Shown: one piece after another, positions 12,501 to 59,178 of the stretch
Numbering within the stretch: position 1 is the stretch's first letter
How the letters are laid out: each line of letters begins with the position of its first letter
The notes under the pieces: model-generated
Database searches by the model: none
The model's input: only the letters and a program-made list of their open reading frames with translations
What the model was told of the DNA's origin: nothing
Made by a program: the position numbers and the translations under genes
DNA from: Patiria miniata
Taxonomy: Eukaryota > Echinodermata > Asteroidea > Valvatida > Asterinidae
DNA length: 64,000 nt
Assembly (NCBI RefSeq): GCF_015706575.1
Contig: NW_024037072.1
Coordinates: 27,777,162 to 27,841,161 of the forward strand
Reading direction: 5' to 3'

Positions 12501-15500
12501 ACTTAAAGGAACGCTACTTCCAAGGTGAATTTGACATCACAAAACACTGGAGCAAAATTAACTGGGGTTGAACGGTGCTCAACTTGCCTAAATGGAGAGA
12601 GTATTGCTGTGACCAATAGAGATTTGTGTGTGCTTGTTGAAAATTGACAGTGAGATTAGTAAAATATTAAGAAGTTTATGTAAGGAGCAATCTATCTTTT
12701 ATTATAGGATCAACTAAATAACATTAAAAAAAACTGGAATGATAAATATCAGAGAAGCTCTCAAATCATCATCTAAAGTGACTTTCAACAAAATTGTGAC
12801 ATGTGACAAACAATGAAAACGTGCAACATTTACGATACCGATAACATCAAGGAAGCTTTTCTTAAAGGGGCACTAGGTCCTGAAATCCCCGAAAATGTTA
12901 TGTTTTGGATTGTTTACTTAGACTATTTAAAACATCTACTTGAAAGGAAACCAACCTAATGTCTTACCGTTCCCGAGAAAAGACGAAAAAAAACCCGCTT
13001 GTTTACATCGGACATGACGGAGTACTAATACGTTTTTCGTGTCGTTCTCAGTGTACGATATACACATTGTGTGTCTCGCTCGGGAGCAGCAGTGACCAAA
13101 CTCCCAGTTTTCAAAAGATACATGTAGTTGTGTGGATGTTTATATCCTACTTTTAAATGTTATTTCCGATTAACATCATCTCGTTCAAAGCGCGTTTTGT
13201 TGCCCAATTGGGCTGTTCCAGGACCTAGTGTCCTTTTAATCTAAAGACTCCTCACAGTTTTCGAATACTTATTTTTTTTGGCAAAACCTATTCGGTGTAA
13301 AGGATTTTACACCGAACATACCATGTTCAAAGTGTTGTTTTGTTGAAGGGCAAAACAATATACAAATGTCTGTTTTTTTCTTCTGTGTCACCAGCTTCCG
13401 CCCAGGTACCAAGACAAACCGAGTAAACTTCCTGCAGTAGAGATCATAGCTCCTGGTGCATCTTATAATCCATCACTTGAAGATCATCAGGTATGTGTCT
13501 TAGGTGGAAGGTTCTCCTCAATTTACAGCCCCACCTGAACCCCCCCACCCCAACCGCTTTGGTGGGGGTGGGGGTGCCTGTTTGTTGTTTTTATGCTAAT
13601 GCCAATTTCCATATTCATGAGCAAAAGTGTGATGTCATTTCAGGCAGAAACCTCAATGTTACAACTAGTTTCAGCACAAAAAGGTGCCAGAATTTTGGAT
13701 AGTTCGCAGTCGTAAATTTTGTTTTCTTTAGTGATTCGTTGTTGTGTCAGTACATGGCAGTAAACCCACTAGCAAACTTTTCTCACACATGTTTTCATTG
13801 AACACATTTTTGGGTTCACAATTTGAACAGAAAACACCTAAAATTAAAAGGGTCTTCCTGAAATGACATCACAGCAACAGCGACCTCAATTATCCGGAAA
13901 AGCATGGACAATATTAAAAGTTTAAAGAAGTGCACTTTTCAATAAAATTAACCAAAAAGGGATGTCAAATAATATTCATATATTGAAAAGGATTAGAACG
14001 TTGCCCAAAATAAGTTCCTAAAAAATATTCACTTAATAGGTCCTTTAATGCCATTTTAACACATTCAGTAATTTAATTTAAAGTCGGCATGTTCTTGTTC
14101 ATTTCAAACTTCCCAGTTACAATGATTTTCCAAATCAGATTTTTCTGCATGTACAAAAGTTTTACTTGACTGCGGTTAACCCTGTTTCTTGACAGGATCT
14201 AGTCAATGCGACCTACGAAATAGAACTCAAGAAACAGAAGGATGAGGAGAGATTAGAACGATGGCACAAGATCCCCAAACTCAGCGCTAAGCAAGTACAG
14301 GTCAGTACTTAATGTTGAGTCAAACCAAAGATCAGGTCAACTGTGTTCCCTAGTATTTCTAGATATTTGTTATCTGATAATACAGTCGAGTCTCGTTAAT
14401 ACAAACTCGTTCGGACCTAGCCAAATTGTTTGTTATATCAGAATTTTGTATTAAGAGGAACATGGGTCCCAGTCCTATTCATTGTACACATAAATGCACA
14501 GACTTTGTGCACCCATGTCAGACTCTGTGCACCCACGTCAGACTTTAGTGCACCCACGTCAGACTTTTGTGCACCCACGTCAGACTGTGTGCACCCACGT
14601 CAGACTTTGTGCACCCACGTCAGACTTTTGTGCACCCATGTCAGACTTTGTGCACCCATGTCAGACTTTTGTGCACCCATGTCAGACTTTGTGCACCCAT
14701 GTCAGACTTTGTGCACCCATGTCAGACTTTGTGCACCCACGTCAGACTTTTGTGCACCCACGTCAGACTTTTGTGCACCCATGTCGGACGTTAATCATGG
14801 CTGTGATTGGTCAAAACAACTTGTGGCAGGGCCTTATGGATAATTGAATATTAACGCTAACCCCCCAGGGTTTTTTGGTTGAAACCCTGACAAACGCAGC
14901 AACATGCAATGCTTGTCAAAATGACAGGCCTGGTCCAGCATAGCAAGATCCATCAGGTCAAAATCACAAGGCTAAAGTGCCATAGAGTCTGTGGTCACCA
15001 ACTGCAGCAGGATACAGCTGTGACATTGTTCAATGAGACTGACTGCTTCAGAATTGGCTGTTCAAATTCACTTCTGTTGATGGCTCAGTGCAGCCAGGTC
15101 TCATGGACGTTTCTACCTAATGTACAGTGTTGCCTCTGGCAGGGTTAGAGTTAACCCTAACCTTCCCTACTCCATCAAAATCCGTCACCCCATTTTGGGG
15201 CTTTTGGTAGGCAAGCCATGAGTACCGAGTAAAACAAAACCTACCTATAGTAGTGGCGGTCTTGTGGTGGATTTCAGCAGATTTCAGCAGATTTTGTCCT
15301 AAAGCATTATGTGAAACATGGTTAGTGAATGAATTTTGGTGTACTTGGTCCAGTACTTAGTAAAAGACACAAGGGAGTTAGGGTTAAAAAAGACATTTGT
15401 AAGACTTTTGGATGCATAGCATAAAACTGCATAGCATAAAACCGTTCTTTTATTTTGCATGTAAGAAACATAAACACATCTGTCTCGTTGTTTAGGAAAC

Positions 15501-18500
15501 CTACATTGATGAGATGTCAGCTGGTCTCTTCGCAGAGGAGGCAGATCAAGGGGTGGAGCCCGAGACGACAAAAGGGGAGGCAGAGGGCGTCCTCCCAAAC
15601 CCACCAACAACCTTTGAGAATCGTAAAACCAAGAAACGGAAACGAAAGGAGAAAGAACTCAAGGAAAAGGTAAAAAGATGTTCATATTTTCCGGAGATTT
15701 TACAAGCTTGCGCTCTGCTGGAAAAAAAAAAAATCTTTCTGTCGGAAGATGCCATCTCACAGAGTTTTATCTCACAGAGGGTTAGCGTTATCAAAGAAGT
15801 CGTCACACAACCTCAACACCATATGTGATGCGATCAAGCTAAATGAGTCGTTTGTCGACCCTGGTCAAATTTTGTTATTACAGATGTGAAAAGAGCACAA
15901 TTTAAGCATTGCTGCTGTGAAAATCGCATGCTAGTACCATCTTTAGTTCACAAATTATGAAGTTGGAACACCAAGAGATGTGATGAAGTGATGTGATGAA
16001 GTGGCTCTATTTTGGCCTGAATATCCAAATAAAAGTTCCTGACAAATGACTCATTTAGCTTGATCGCATCACATATTATGAGATGTAATCATCTTAAAAA
16101 GGAGAAGAAAACATACAAATCACAAGTTCGAACTGGGTGCTCCATCAAAAATTATAGACGGGTAGAGTGTTGTAGTCGAGTCCATAACAAGTCCGGTCAA
16201 AAGTAAATCACAAGTCGTTTCAGAAGTCTGGTCAGAAGTAAACAGGGGATGAACAATAACCAACGAATGCTTCGTCAAAATATACTTGAATTGCTTGAGA
16301 TTTGACTGGGACTTGGATGACTTGTGATAGACTTGTGACTTGTGATGGACTTGAAAACAAAACTGGATGGGATGTGCAATCATACCTGTCAATTTTCATC
16401 AAAAGGTGACAAAAAACATAACTCTGTAGTTGAATTGATACATGTTATTGTTAGTGGTGTGCATTTGCGGGTAGTAAGGGAACCGCGTACCCTGTTGAAG
16501 TAAAACACGGGTACCCAGGTACCCACAAAACAAACCCAATTGCGAAATTCAAATCCCGAAAGTTGTTTGAAGAGCTTTAGGCCTATAGCTGTATGGTGTA
16601 AACTGCAACTTTAGCGAGCTTCATCTGTTGCACGTTAAAATGCACATAAAAGTGAAATCTGTTTTGGTTTTGCATGTAGCCTGGTTTTGCACGTATCCTG
16701 GCCTTAAAACCCTTCTTTTTTTGTTGTCTGAGAAATGGCTAAGTAATTTGTAAAGTTGGTTACGGGTACCCGATCCCATCAAACTGGAACCAGTTCCTGA
16801 CATCAGCGGTTGGGTACATTGGTGCGGGGTTCTGGTGAACACCCCTACTTATTGTCAAAGGATGAAGGTATTCCCTTTGAACTTTTTCAGAAGGTTTTTT
16901 GCCCCTTTCATTTCTGAAAACTGGCAAGTTTTATCATTCCGCAGGATTTGGCTTTAAAAAAAGAATGTCTAATTTCTATATCATGCTAAAAAAAAACTTA
17001 ATCCGCCAACCCCCCCCCCCCCCCAAAGACCCAGAAATGAGCTGAAAATGAGTTGGTAAAAATATGAGTTGTGACTGACTATTCTCTGCCCCCTGCACAG
17101 GAGAAACAAGTCAAGGCGGAGAAGTTGCAGAGAATACGACAGAATGAGGTGTACCGGCTGCGCAGCATCGCTAAGGAGATTTCTGAGAAGGACGCACAGT
17201 TTGAGGCGGAGAGGATGAAACGCGAGCAGAGACAGAAAGAGATGGAGAACGTGCCACGAGCCGTCGGACATCACAAGTATCCTTAAACCCAAAAGCTCCA
17301 CACCAAATCCTTGAAAATCCACTGGGAAGATTGCTTAACCCCAACCCCTTTGAGTGATTTACTATGAACCTTCCTTGCTCTGGCAAAATCCAACACTATA
17401 TGGTAAACTGTGCACATATTAAACAGTTGGACTCTGTTTATTTGCGGTATGCCTGATCTCATGCAAAGCATACTCAGCCTACTAGTGCAGTACTCACTCC
17501 AACAGATTCCAACAAAAATTGCAGTTTGAGTTTGAAGGGTTGGGGGTGGTTAGGGTTAAGCCAAAGCTTTTGTACAGTTGACTTTCCTCAAAACAAAGTT
17601 CTCTGGACCAGAGTTGTGATGGCTACAAACACTGATTTCAATGCATGGTCGTCTTTTAATAGCTCTCTTAGCAGCATGAGATGCAAACAGCAGGCGTACT
17701 CAGTGGCGGGCATTCTCCGAAACCACAGCATAGGATTAGCGAGCATCATCACTGCGACGATTAGCACCTCTCCGAATTGATTGGGCTCACTGATTGAGAA
17801 TTGTTTTCAAAACTGCTTGTTGTTAATAAATTGATCACAAGGCATTTGCCAGCAACCGAACCCCCAAAAACCGCTTGTTTTAAAGGGAATGTACATCATT
17901 GGCTTTTGCTGTAATTTTCAGAAATGAACTATTTGGTTAGTATAATAGATCAAATATTGTTACTGACAAACCAAGAAAAACAAAAATGTTCAAGTAGTCT
18001 GGTTCCCTGACTCCACAAAAGATAAAATGGATCAATTTATAGATGATGGAAAATTGTAAGGCAAGGGAACCAGTCTAGCTGGCCTGCACCCGTTCATGAA
18101 CATGTAACCAATAGCAAACAAAATTTGGACTGAAAAAATGGTAAATTTGGAGCAGTAGTTGAAAAATAGTTAGGTTTTTCCAACGCTGGTCGGCCGACCA
18201 CCGTTGGAAATGTTTACAAAAATACCATTTTCTTGAAAATGACTTCACACCAGGTGCCATAACTTTACAAGATGCTTGAGACTGTCATTTACCAACATAC
18301 TAGTAAGGTATTTCGTAAAAACTTGGTATTTTTATTTTTCGATGTTTGCAAATGTTGTATATTCCCTTTGACCAAATTGTCATATCACATGTACTAAAGC
18401 TTGTTTTAACCCTCCTATGCCAAGTTGTCCTTGCAGTCAAAATCAGTCAAGTGACTCTTTTTAACCCGTAGGAATTCCCAGCCCACTTAAAGCAGGATTG

Positions 18501-21500
18501 ACTGCCTTGGACTGATTAAGTTACTTGATACAGCTATGCTTTGACTCCGGGTGAGTGATTAAACAGCTGTGACCACAACTTGCCTGCTTTGTCTGTGAAC
18601 GCAGTTTGACAAGACACAAGTCAGCTGGTGACTAGCCTTTGTTAACAGTATAGCAGAGGAAGGGGAGTTGAATTTTGACTGTCCGTGACTGCTTAAATAG
18701 CAGGAGTGTTAACCCTAAAGGGGGGGGGGGGAATTGGGTTAAGCCAGTATTTTCCTCAAAGGAATGTGCACACTTAAGTCAGGACTGGCAAAAGAGCAAG
18801 TACGGCTACTTTTTTCTGGGGAGTATGATCACAGACATTTTTATGAGTACAAGTAAGAGTACCCAAAATATGTACTCAAGTATGAACACGAGTACGAGTA
18901 CTGCAACACAGATATGATAAGATTGGAACATCGTAGTAGATCTCCAAGGCCCCCAGTTTTCCTTAGCCTTGCCACCATAGATTGGAGGAAGAACCCATGG
19001 TGATCAAGCTGAGTGATGAACTCGTGGGGAGTCTACGAGAACTCAAGGTTTGCATATTCTCTGACTTTCTCGTTCAAGAGGGTTCCGTTCTTGTTACATT
19101 TTCTCTAAAAGTTAAACTGAAGCACTTTCATTGGCTCATGGGAGGATAGTTTGTACTTCAACATTGTTTTTTTTTTCTTTTGTGTTCACCGAATTAAAGA
19201 AAGAAAAAAGTGTATATAGCTAGTGCTGTTTGATAAATCTAAAGGTTTGTTCGGTGGGGACTAGCACCAGTTAACTTTTGCTTACTAGTGCCAGTTGATT
19301 TTGATATCTGAATATAACTACAGATATTGCAGTCCGTATCTTGTATTATGGAATATTGCGTGTTTGGAAAATGTAAATTGAGCATTGGTTTTTGCCATTC
19401 ACTTACGTATTTTCTATTTTTCTATTGAGCACTGCTCTCTGCCTGCTGTCTGAAAGCTTGTAAGCAAGATTCAAAGGAAACTTTGTCATATCGCCATTTG
19501 GTTGATTGATTTTCATTAAGAACTATAAGTTAAAGAACTAAGTTAAAGAAACGGTAAAAAGAATAATGTCGGACATCTGTCAAAAACTATCACATGATCC
19601 TAGAAAGCAATTGATAAAAGTTATTTTAGCAAACCTTTCATCCATCATCAGACTATCATAACAAGCTTGAAGTTGAAATCTCACTCGTCATATTAACCCT
19701 AACCCACCTGGGTATTTTGGCGAGAAACCCTGCCAAATGCATTTAACATGCAACACTTGTCTAAATGACTAGTCTAAAAGCCTGCCCAGTGTTGCAAGAT
19801 CCATGAGGCCAAAAGTCTCAAGGCCAAACTGCCTCAGAGCCTGTGGTCACCGAATGCAGCAGGATACAACTGTGGCATTGTAGAATGGGATTCTACAATG
19901 GGGTTGTCTCAGAAGCAGCCGTTTATGCACTGGTATTGGTAGCTGACTGCATCTAAGTGCACCAGACTTTTCCACCTGATACACTGTGTTGTGTTTGGCT
20001 GGGTTAGGGTTAATGCAGTAAAGATTAATTATCGGCCATTTACTTGTATAACTTTCAGCTAGATACTGTTTTATTTATTTAGTTTATCGTGCATTCACCG
20101 TGGTAACTGTAGAGTAGGATGGATCACTGTCAGCTGATTACTGAGTCAACTGGAAAGGTTATTTAGGTCTAAAACAGTCAGGCTTTATGCTTGAATTCCA
20201 AGTTTTACACTTCTCTAAGATCTTGTGTTGATGTTTGGGAGTTATTTGTTCCTTTGCAGCCAGAGGGGCATCTTCTCAGGGACAGATACAAGAGTTTCCA
20301 GAAGAGGAACATCATTGAAGCAAGAACGTGGAAGCGGTGAGTACGCAGTGCTTAAATTCAAATGCCATTTGGAAGGAGTGGCTTAATTTTTGACTGTTGT
20401 GCCGTTGTAGAGATTTTGAAAGAACAGGAAAGAAAATGTCATTTTTGTTTTTTTTTGTTTTGTTCTGCCTAACATAAGTAGTAGTTTCCTATCCACAGCT
20501 TTGTCACTTGTTACCAAATCCCAAATCTTGTAAGAATTGTCAGGGGTGGGCTTGTATCTGAAAACTTTGACCTCCCGAGTGTGTTCCAAGCTGGAGAGGA
20601 TGAACATGCACAAACATGCACAAAGTTTCATATTATATAGGAATATTATCGCTCGGTAAAATCTGGACTTTTCCAGTTCACTCGGCTTCGCCTCGTGAAA
20701 TGTAAAAGTCCAGATTTTACCTTGCGATATTATTCCTCCCATTCCACGCTGATCCACTCAATATTTGTATACTATTGCTACATCACTGATTTTAGCAGTT
20801 TTCTCCTCTTCTGGTAAGCAGGCCTTTTGCTGTACTTACTGCTTACAGTCAGCAGGAAATAGATGAAGGCTCTATGAACAGAAAATTGTGTGCTTAGCAG
20901 CGCCATGAAATTGGGCCCTGGTGTTTATCAGTAGACCTAACACATAATGCTGAAACACTTTGTTTACATGTGTCAGTGTGCTTTCCTATGGGAGCCAGGT
21001 GGGCCGGACGCCAGCCAATTGTCCCCGCCTGGCTCCCATAGGAAAGCACACTGACACATGTAAACAAAGCGTGACAGCATTATGTCTTCGGCCTATTGGG
21101 AACTGCAGGTAGACCAGGCAACACTCCAAGTTGAACAGTCCGAAAGTTCTGAAGTTCTCAGTTGATGTTGCAGACTCCATTTAAAATATATGAAATTTTT
21201 AATCCCAAAAAGTTTCATTTAGGCCTAGTGTTTAGGCAATGTCTTTTTTTCGTTTCGCTGGCCTGTTGGAGAACGGGCTTCAAAGAGACTGGAGAGTCAT
21301 CTGTCACAAAAACAGAATAACTTGCCATGTCTGCTTGGTATTCATGATTGTTCTCATCTTTTTTCTTCACGTTAGGGGCCAAAAGGCACAGTACAAGGAG
21401 TATGAGAAGAAATCGCATAAGGAAATCACGTAAGTCATGACAGTGACTTTGGTTGGCTTGTTTTGTCAGGAGGAATAATTGAAGGAAGAATTTAAACTGA

Positions 21501-21826
21501 TTCTCAGTATTAACAGTCACCTTCTGTTGTGAATGTTTATGTGGCTACTCACCAGCAGGGGAGGGGAGGGGTGCAAATGTATTATTGCTTTTGTTGAGTT
21601 TTGTGGGTGGTGTACACAGCAGATGCCTTTTTTTTGCGAAATCATTTATAAAAACTAATATTAGAAATAACATTTGGCTTTTGTGCGTGTGGGGGGGGGG
21701 GGGGACCATGGCCCTCGTTGGCACCCCCCCCCCCCTTTGGATCCGCCATTGAAAGGATGAAATATCCTTGTTTCAGTCAGTGCTACTGCATGTTTTCTCT
21801 TTTCTCTTTCAATTTCCAGGGCCTAG
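6427..21826 (+). CDS. NOP53: NOP53 ribosome biogenesis factor (GLTSCR2)
   Basis: Thirteen exons join in frame to 442 residues plus stop: 6427-6563, 8076-8155, 10248-10323, 11045-11238, 12366-12451, 13395-13490, 14196-14300, 15496-15669, 17101-17276, 18981-19047, 20260-20336, 21376-21429 and 21820-21826. NOP53 is a nucleolar 60S assembly factor that brings the MTR4/exosome to pre-ribosomes. The similarity to human NOP53 (478 residues) runs along the whole length: EEFLEEQRQQ, LFFEDKDAG, YDIWGEDA, DEHFLRETKKKPKK, EIIAPGASYNPSLEDHQ, VYRLRSI, LSDELVGSLRELKPEGHLL and RDRYKSFQKRNIIEARTWK. The middle is strongly basic and probably helical. The start ATG follows in-frame stops. Weak points are the donor at 17277 (GTATCC) and the 7-nt last coding exon. 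Confidence 0.93.
6738..7208. mobile_element. MITE with perfect 24-bp TIRs, NOP53 intron 1
   Basis: The left end 6738-6761 (core TACCCCGCCACTCG) and right end 7185-7208 are exact reverse complements over 24 bases. Inside, a unit of roughly 110-125 bp is duplicated in tandem (about 6850-7090; GAACGAAGCAACACAAAA occurs in both copies). There is no coding capacity, so it is non-autonomous. Confidence 0.8.
7320..7460. mobile_element. Short inverted-repeat element
   Basis: The left arm GGAAAGATTCCCATCTGGCC (from 7320) is matched, with one extra base, by the reverse complement ending at 7460. The spacer is about 90 bp. Confidence 0.6.
8076..8155 (+). CDS. NOP53: NOP53 exon 2 with exosome-recruitment motif
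   Basis: Acceptor TTTTTGCAG precedes it and the donor is GTTGAG at 8156. Residues 57-61 read LFFED, at the place of the arch-interacting motif (LFx-hydrophobic-D; human LFFVD) that binds the MTR4 arch domain. Glutamate stands where the family has a hydrophobic residue. Confidence 0.85.
8693..9621. mobile_element. TIR element, about 0.93 kb, NOP53 intron 2
   Basis: AGGGGCCATTCAGAATTTTC at 8693 pairs with the reverse complement ending at 9621. Imperfect pairing continues about 70 bp inward to a CCCACCCACCC motif present in both arms. A second, shorter hairpin (9079-9140) sits inside it. The open frame at 8719-9150 on the minus strand is not a recognisable protein. Confidence 0.7.
9079..9140. 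mobile_element. Minimal hairpin of the TTCGCTCGTACCCC family
   Basis: TTCGCTCGTACCCC and its reverse complement flank a C-run and CGCCCTGTTTGCAGGGCG. The same termini bound the 540-bp element at 49092-49634, so this is probably an internally deleted relative. Confidence 0.6.
11301..11922. mobile_element. TIR element with CATGGAAAAGTCATGGAA repeats
   Basis: CAGGGTTCCGACAG at 11301 and CTGTGGGAACCTTG ending at 11922 are imperfect inverted termini. GGAAAAGTCA-type repeats lie next to both ends. It sits in NOP53 intron 4. Confidence 0.55.
11985..12270 (-). repeat. tRNA-derived SINE, second copy
   Basis: On the minus strand it begins with GTGTCATGGCCTGGCGGTTA (A-box region) and has the B-box GTGGGTTCGAGCCCGGG near 12186-12205. 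A 3' body shared with 3005-3283 follows (TGGGACGTTGAGCCGGAGG). It sits in NOP53 intron 4. Confidence 0.75.
12864..13238. mobile_element. MITE, AAAGGGGCACTAGGTCCTG termini
   Basis: The left terminus from 12864 and right terminus CAGGACCTAGTGTCCTTTT ending at 13238 are inverted with one mismatch. No coding capacity. It lies in NOP53 intron 5. Confidence 0.7.
14503..14790 (+). repeat. 20-21 bp minisatellite in NOP53 intron 7
   Basis: About 14 head-to-tail units of the type GTGCACCCACGTCAGACTTT, some one base longer (TTTTG for TTTG). CCACGTCAG and CCATGTCAG variants alternate in blocks. The unit has no stop in any plus-strand frame, so three overlapping open frames result. They are repeat artefacts. 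Confidence 0.9.
14850..15165. repeat. Dispersed about 0.31-kb repeat, copy 1
   Basis: It shares collinear segments with 19693-20013, such as CCTGTGGTCACC-like, ACTGCAGCAGGATACA-like and GATCCAT blocks. It ends at a GGGTTAGAGTTAACCCTAACC-like sequence. Non-coding. Confidence 0.6.
15821..16076. mobile_element. 256-bp MITE with 36-bp TIRs
   Basis: ATATGTGATGCGATCAAGCT opens the left arm, and the right arm ending at 16076 is its reverse complement. The match continues for 36 bases with one mismatch. It lies in NOP53 intron 8. Confidence 0.85.
17876..18374. mobile_element. Probable MITE with AAAGGGAATGTACA ends
   Basis: AAAGGGAATGTACATCATTGG near 17881 is mirrored imperfectly by TTGTATATTCCCTTTG near 18354. 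An inner palindrome pairs CTGGTTCCCTGACT (near 18000) with GGGAACCAGTC (near 18065). It lies in NOP53 intron 9. Confidence 0.45.
19693..20013. mobile_element. Dispersed about 0.32-kb repeat, copy 2
   Basis: Ends ATTAACCCTAACCCACC and GGCTGGGTTAGGGTTAAT are inverted. The interior matches 14850-15165. The CCCTAA motif here is part of the element and not a telomeric array. It lies in NOP53 intron 10. Confidence 0.65.
20640..20735. repeat. Hairpin, about 40-bp arms
   Basis: TCGCTCGGTAAAATCTGGAC is followed by its reverse complement around 20701-20725, with GTTCACTCGGCTTCGCCTCG in the loop region. It is of MITE type and lies in NOP53 intron 11. Confidence 0.6.
20780..20920. mobile_element. Half copy of the 39743-40020 MITE
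   Basis: The segment GCGCCATGAAATTGGGCCC and the preceding AACAGAAAATTGTGTGCTTA match the right half of the element at 39743-40020. The left terminus is missing. Confidence 0.6.
20942..21087. repeat. Long near-perfect hairpin, about 57-bp stem
   Basis: The left arm runs from 20945 (CATAATGCTG) to GGGAGCCAGG; the right arm runs from CCTGGCTCCC back to CAGCATTATG. About 47 central base pairs are uninterrupted, with a loop of roughly 28 bases. It lies in NOP53 intron 11. Confidence 0.85.
21820..21826 (+). CDS. NOP53: NOP53 last coding exon (7 nt coding)
   Basis: After acceptor TTTCCAG the coding part is only G-GCC-TAG, giving the final alanine and stop after KEIT. Phase 2 on both sides supports it. 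If the intron were retained, the frame after KEIT would read straight into the intron. Confidence 0.7.
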
Positions 21827-21931
21827 ACACGAAAAGAGGGGTCAATAACCTGAATTAGTCATCAGAAACGCACGTCCTAGGAGGACCCAAGGACAGAGAG
21901 CACGGATTCAAATTGAAGTCAGGGTACTATC

Positions 21932-22554
21932 AAGGGTTCGACCTTAACTATTTTGTTTACTAGCCTGCCGGGCTACTGAAACAGACTTTTAACTAGCCCT
22001 CGAGCATTTTTAAACCGCATGTTTTTTTCTTTAAAAGAGTGTCTCATAAACAACAATGTGCATACATGTAAAATGTGTATAGAGCCTGAAAGTTGATCCC
22101 TGGTGGCACGCTTCAGGTCCCCGCGAAAAGGAAAATTAACGTGTTAAAATCAAGAGTTTTTAAAATTAGTTTTGATATATTGATTTCTTTAAAAAAAATC
22201 ACCCTCGAAATTTTATGGAAACTGAAAAATCGCATGATGTGAAAGAGACATATTGTGCCAAAAATTGACCTGTCACATCCAAACACGTCCATGTAGTTCA
22301 AGTCAGTTTTGTCAGTGTTTTTAATAAACAGATCTTATAATTTAACCCTTTAAACCAGTTGAAAAAATTATACACAAATTTATACAGGTTTGATTTTTGA
22401 ATTTAATGATTTATTTCTTCATATCCTTTCATCTTTGCCGTATTCCAATAATTTTTTTGAGTCGCCAGCCGGGCTACTTAAGGAATAGTTTGACTAGCAT
22501 GCCGCTGTTTTGACTAGCATGTGGCTAGCGGGCTACTGCTAATTTCGAACCCTG
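21932..22554. mobile_element. TIR element with GGGTTCGA ends
   Basis: CAAGGGTTCGACCTTAACT (21932) and AATTTCGAACCCTG (ending 22554) are imperfect inverted termini. Both are followed by a GCCGGGCTAC or AGCGGGCTAC subterminal motif. It probably lies within the NOP53 3' UTR or just after it. Confidence 0.6.
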
Positions 22555-22609
22555 TATTATCCCTCCCCAGACTGCCTAATTTTACCCACAGCATTGTTGA
22601 AATCAATGG

Positions 22610-22945
22610 GAATCCAAGTTCAACATAAGCAGGAAGCTAACCCAAGTTTAACATACTTGGAACCCATGTTCAACTTAATTGGAACCCATGTTCAACATAG
22701 TTGAAAGCCACGTTCAACATTGTTGGAACCCACGTTCAACATAGTTGGAACCCATTTTCAACATAGATGGAACCCAAGTTCAACATAGTTGTAACTAACG
22801 TTCAACATAGTAAGAACTTAAGTACAACAGAGTTGGAACCCATGTTCAAAATAGTTGGAGCCAAAGTGCAACATATTTGGAACCCAAGTTAAACAGAGTT
22901 GGAACCTAATTTCAACATAGTTAAGACTCCAAGGTTCCAAGTCAG
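22610..22945. repeat. 21-bp minisatellite between convergent genes
   Basis: About 16 diverged units of GTTCAACATAGTTGGAACCCA type. GTTCAAC and GTTGGAAC within one unit make it a weak palindrome. Confidence 0.85.
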
Positions 22946-24391
22946 CAGGAACCCAAGTTGTACACCATTTACATGTTTGTAAGAACCGAGAACCTAGGTT
23001 TCTTTTCAGAATTTGTACTTCTGCCCTTCTGCGCTGACGATGGGAGAATATGTCGTTATCAAGTCTTACAAATAGAAGAGTTAAGATAGATTTAAGGCTA
23101 TCCCTGACAAAGCAGAGAGACTCTGATAAGGTGATATTGTGACTTTTCGAATTAATGCAGACAAAATTTACAGTTATTTAACCGTCTTCTTTATTTTTGA
23201 TCGATTACATTTGATCAAATGTATGCAATCTTGTGTGTATAATTAAAATTCCTGGTATGCATTGAACAGAATGATTCGAATTACAACCCAAACAAAATGT
23301 GATTGCTTTTTATTTGTAAAATGATATATTATTGTCACACAAAGAAAAGTCAATTTTGTTTGTAAATAAAGGTAAAGCAGCCATCAGTACATATTTATAC
23401 AGCAATGCATTTATAAAGTGCTTAAAAGCCTCGTATGACTACGTGTACATGTATGCCTCAGACAGTTGAGCCGTATGGACGACACTTTTGGCATTGGTGT
23501 CCCCGTGTTTTCAATTCAAGACATTTATATCATACTCCTTTAGAGAAATTAAAAATAGCACGATAACAAATTTGATAAATCACAAAAAATATAACAAAAG
23601 TAAAATACGCTTTGAACAAATGAAAAACTAACTTTGGTTTATGTACAAGAGAAAATAAGGAGTAGGGGGCTGTTAAAGTAAGCCGGGGCACAATAAGAAC
23701 AGCATAACGAAATACGGACAAGACGGACAAGACAAACGTGACACGATGAAAGCTGACGGCAATTTAAAAAAATGCAAAGTAGGAAGTAGGAATGCAAAAA
23801 TATATAAAAGTACAAAATGATTATGAAAGTACAAAATGAATGAATAATTGGAAGAGCAGTGATTAATAGAGAGAAGGAGCTACCATAAAAAAGATGAAAA
23901 TGCATAGAAAAAATACAAAGCAGCAATGCAAACATTATATAAGAGTACAAAATGAATAAATAATTGGAAGGAAAATCTCGGTATCAAGGATTTGGAACTA
24001 TCGTGAAATAATCCAAACATACAATGTAGTATATGTACAATGTATATAATGATGTTTCGCATGAAAATGCATTAAAAAAAAGAAACTACATGCATATGCA
24101 TAGTAATTATGGTACATAAGAAAACTATAAACATCCATATCGAATTTTTTTTTTATGGATGTGCAACAGTCCGCACTGAATGGAAATAACTGATTTAAAA
24201 ATGGACTTCTTATTTCAACGTACGGAGTAACCAACAATACCAGGTATGTATGTGGAATTAGTCTGGACCAATAAACACTTATGCTCTGTTTATACTGTGG
24301 TCTGTGTCCATGACCTCGGTGGATATCTTCAACTGCTAGATTCCCTATAAGAAGTATTGCAGTTGACAGGCTACTGTACAAACCACCGTCT

Positions 24392-59178
<34,787 letters not shown>

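Larger units (their letters stand above)
21827..24391. other. Convergent intergenic interval
   Basis: It separates the 3' ends of NOP53 (plus) and the kinase (minus). It contains a MITE (21932-22554), a possible NOP53 poly(A) signal AATAAA at 22323-22328 and a minisatellite (about 22610-22945). An AT-rich stretch (23150-24390) includes TTTATT on the plus strand near 23190 and 23308, possible poly(A) signals for the kinase. The minus-strand open frames at 23530-24062 are low-complexity and show no family. Confidence 0.55.

Noticed and set aside
14430..14847. Open frames of 117 and 137 residues with CAPTSD/HPRQTF repeats
   Set aside because: Translations of the minisatellite in shifted frames, inside a NOP53 intron.
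22610..22945. CRISPR array
   Set aside because: Units are contiguous and diverged, without unique spacers, in a eukaryotic intergenic region. The same applies to 14503-14790.
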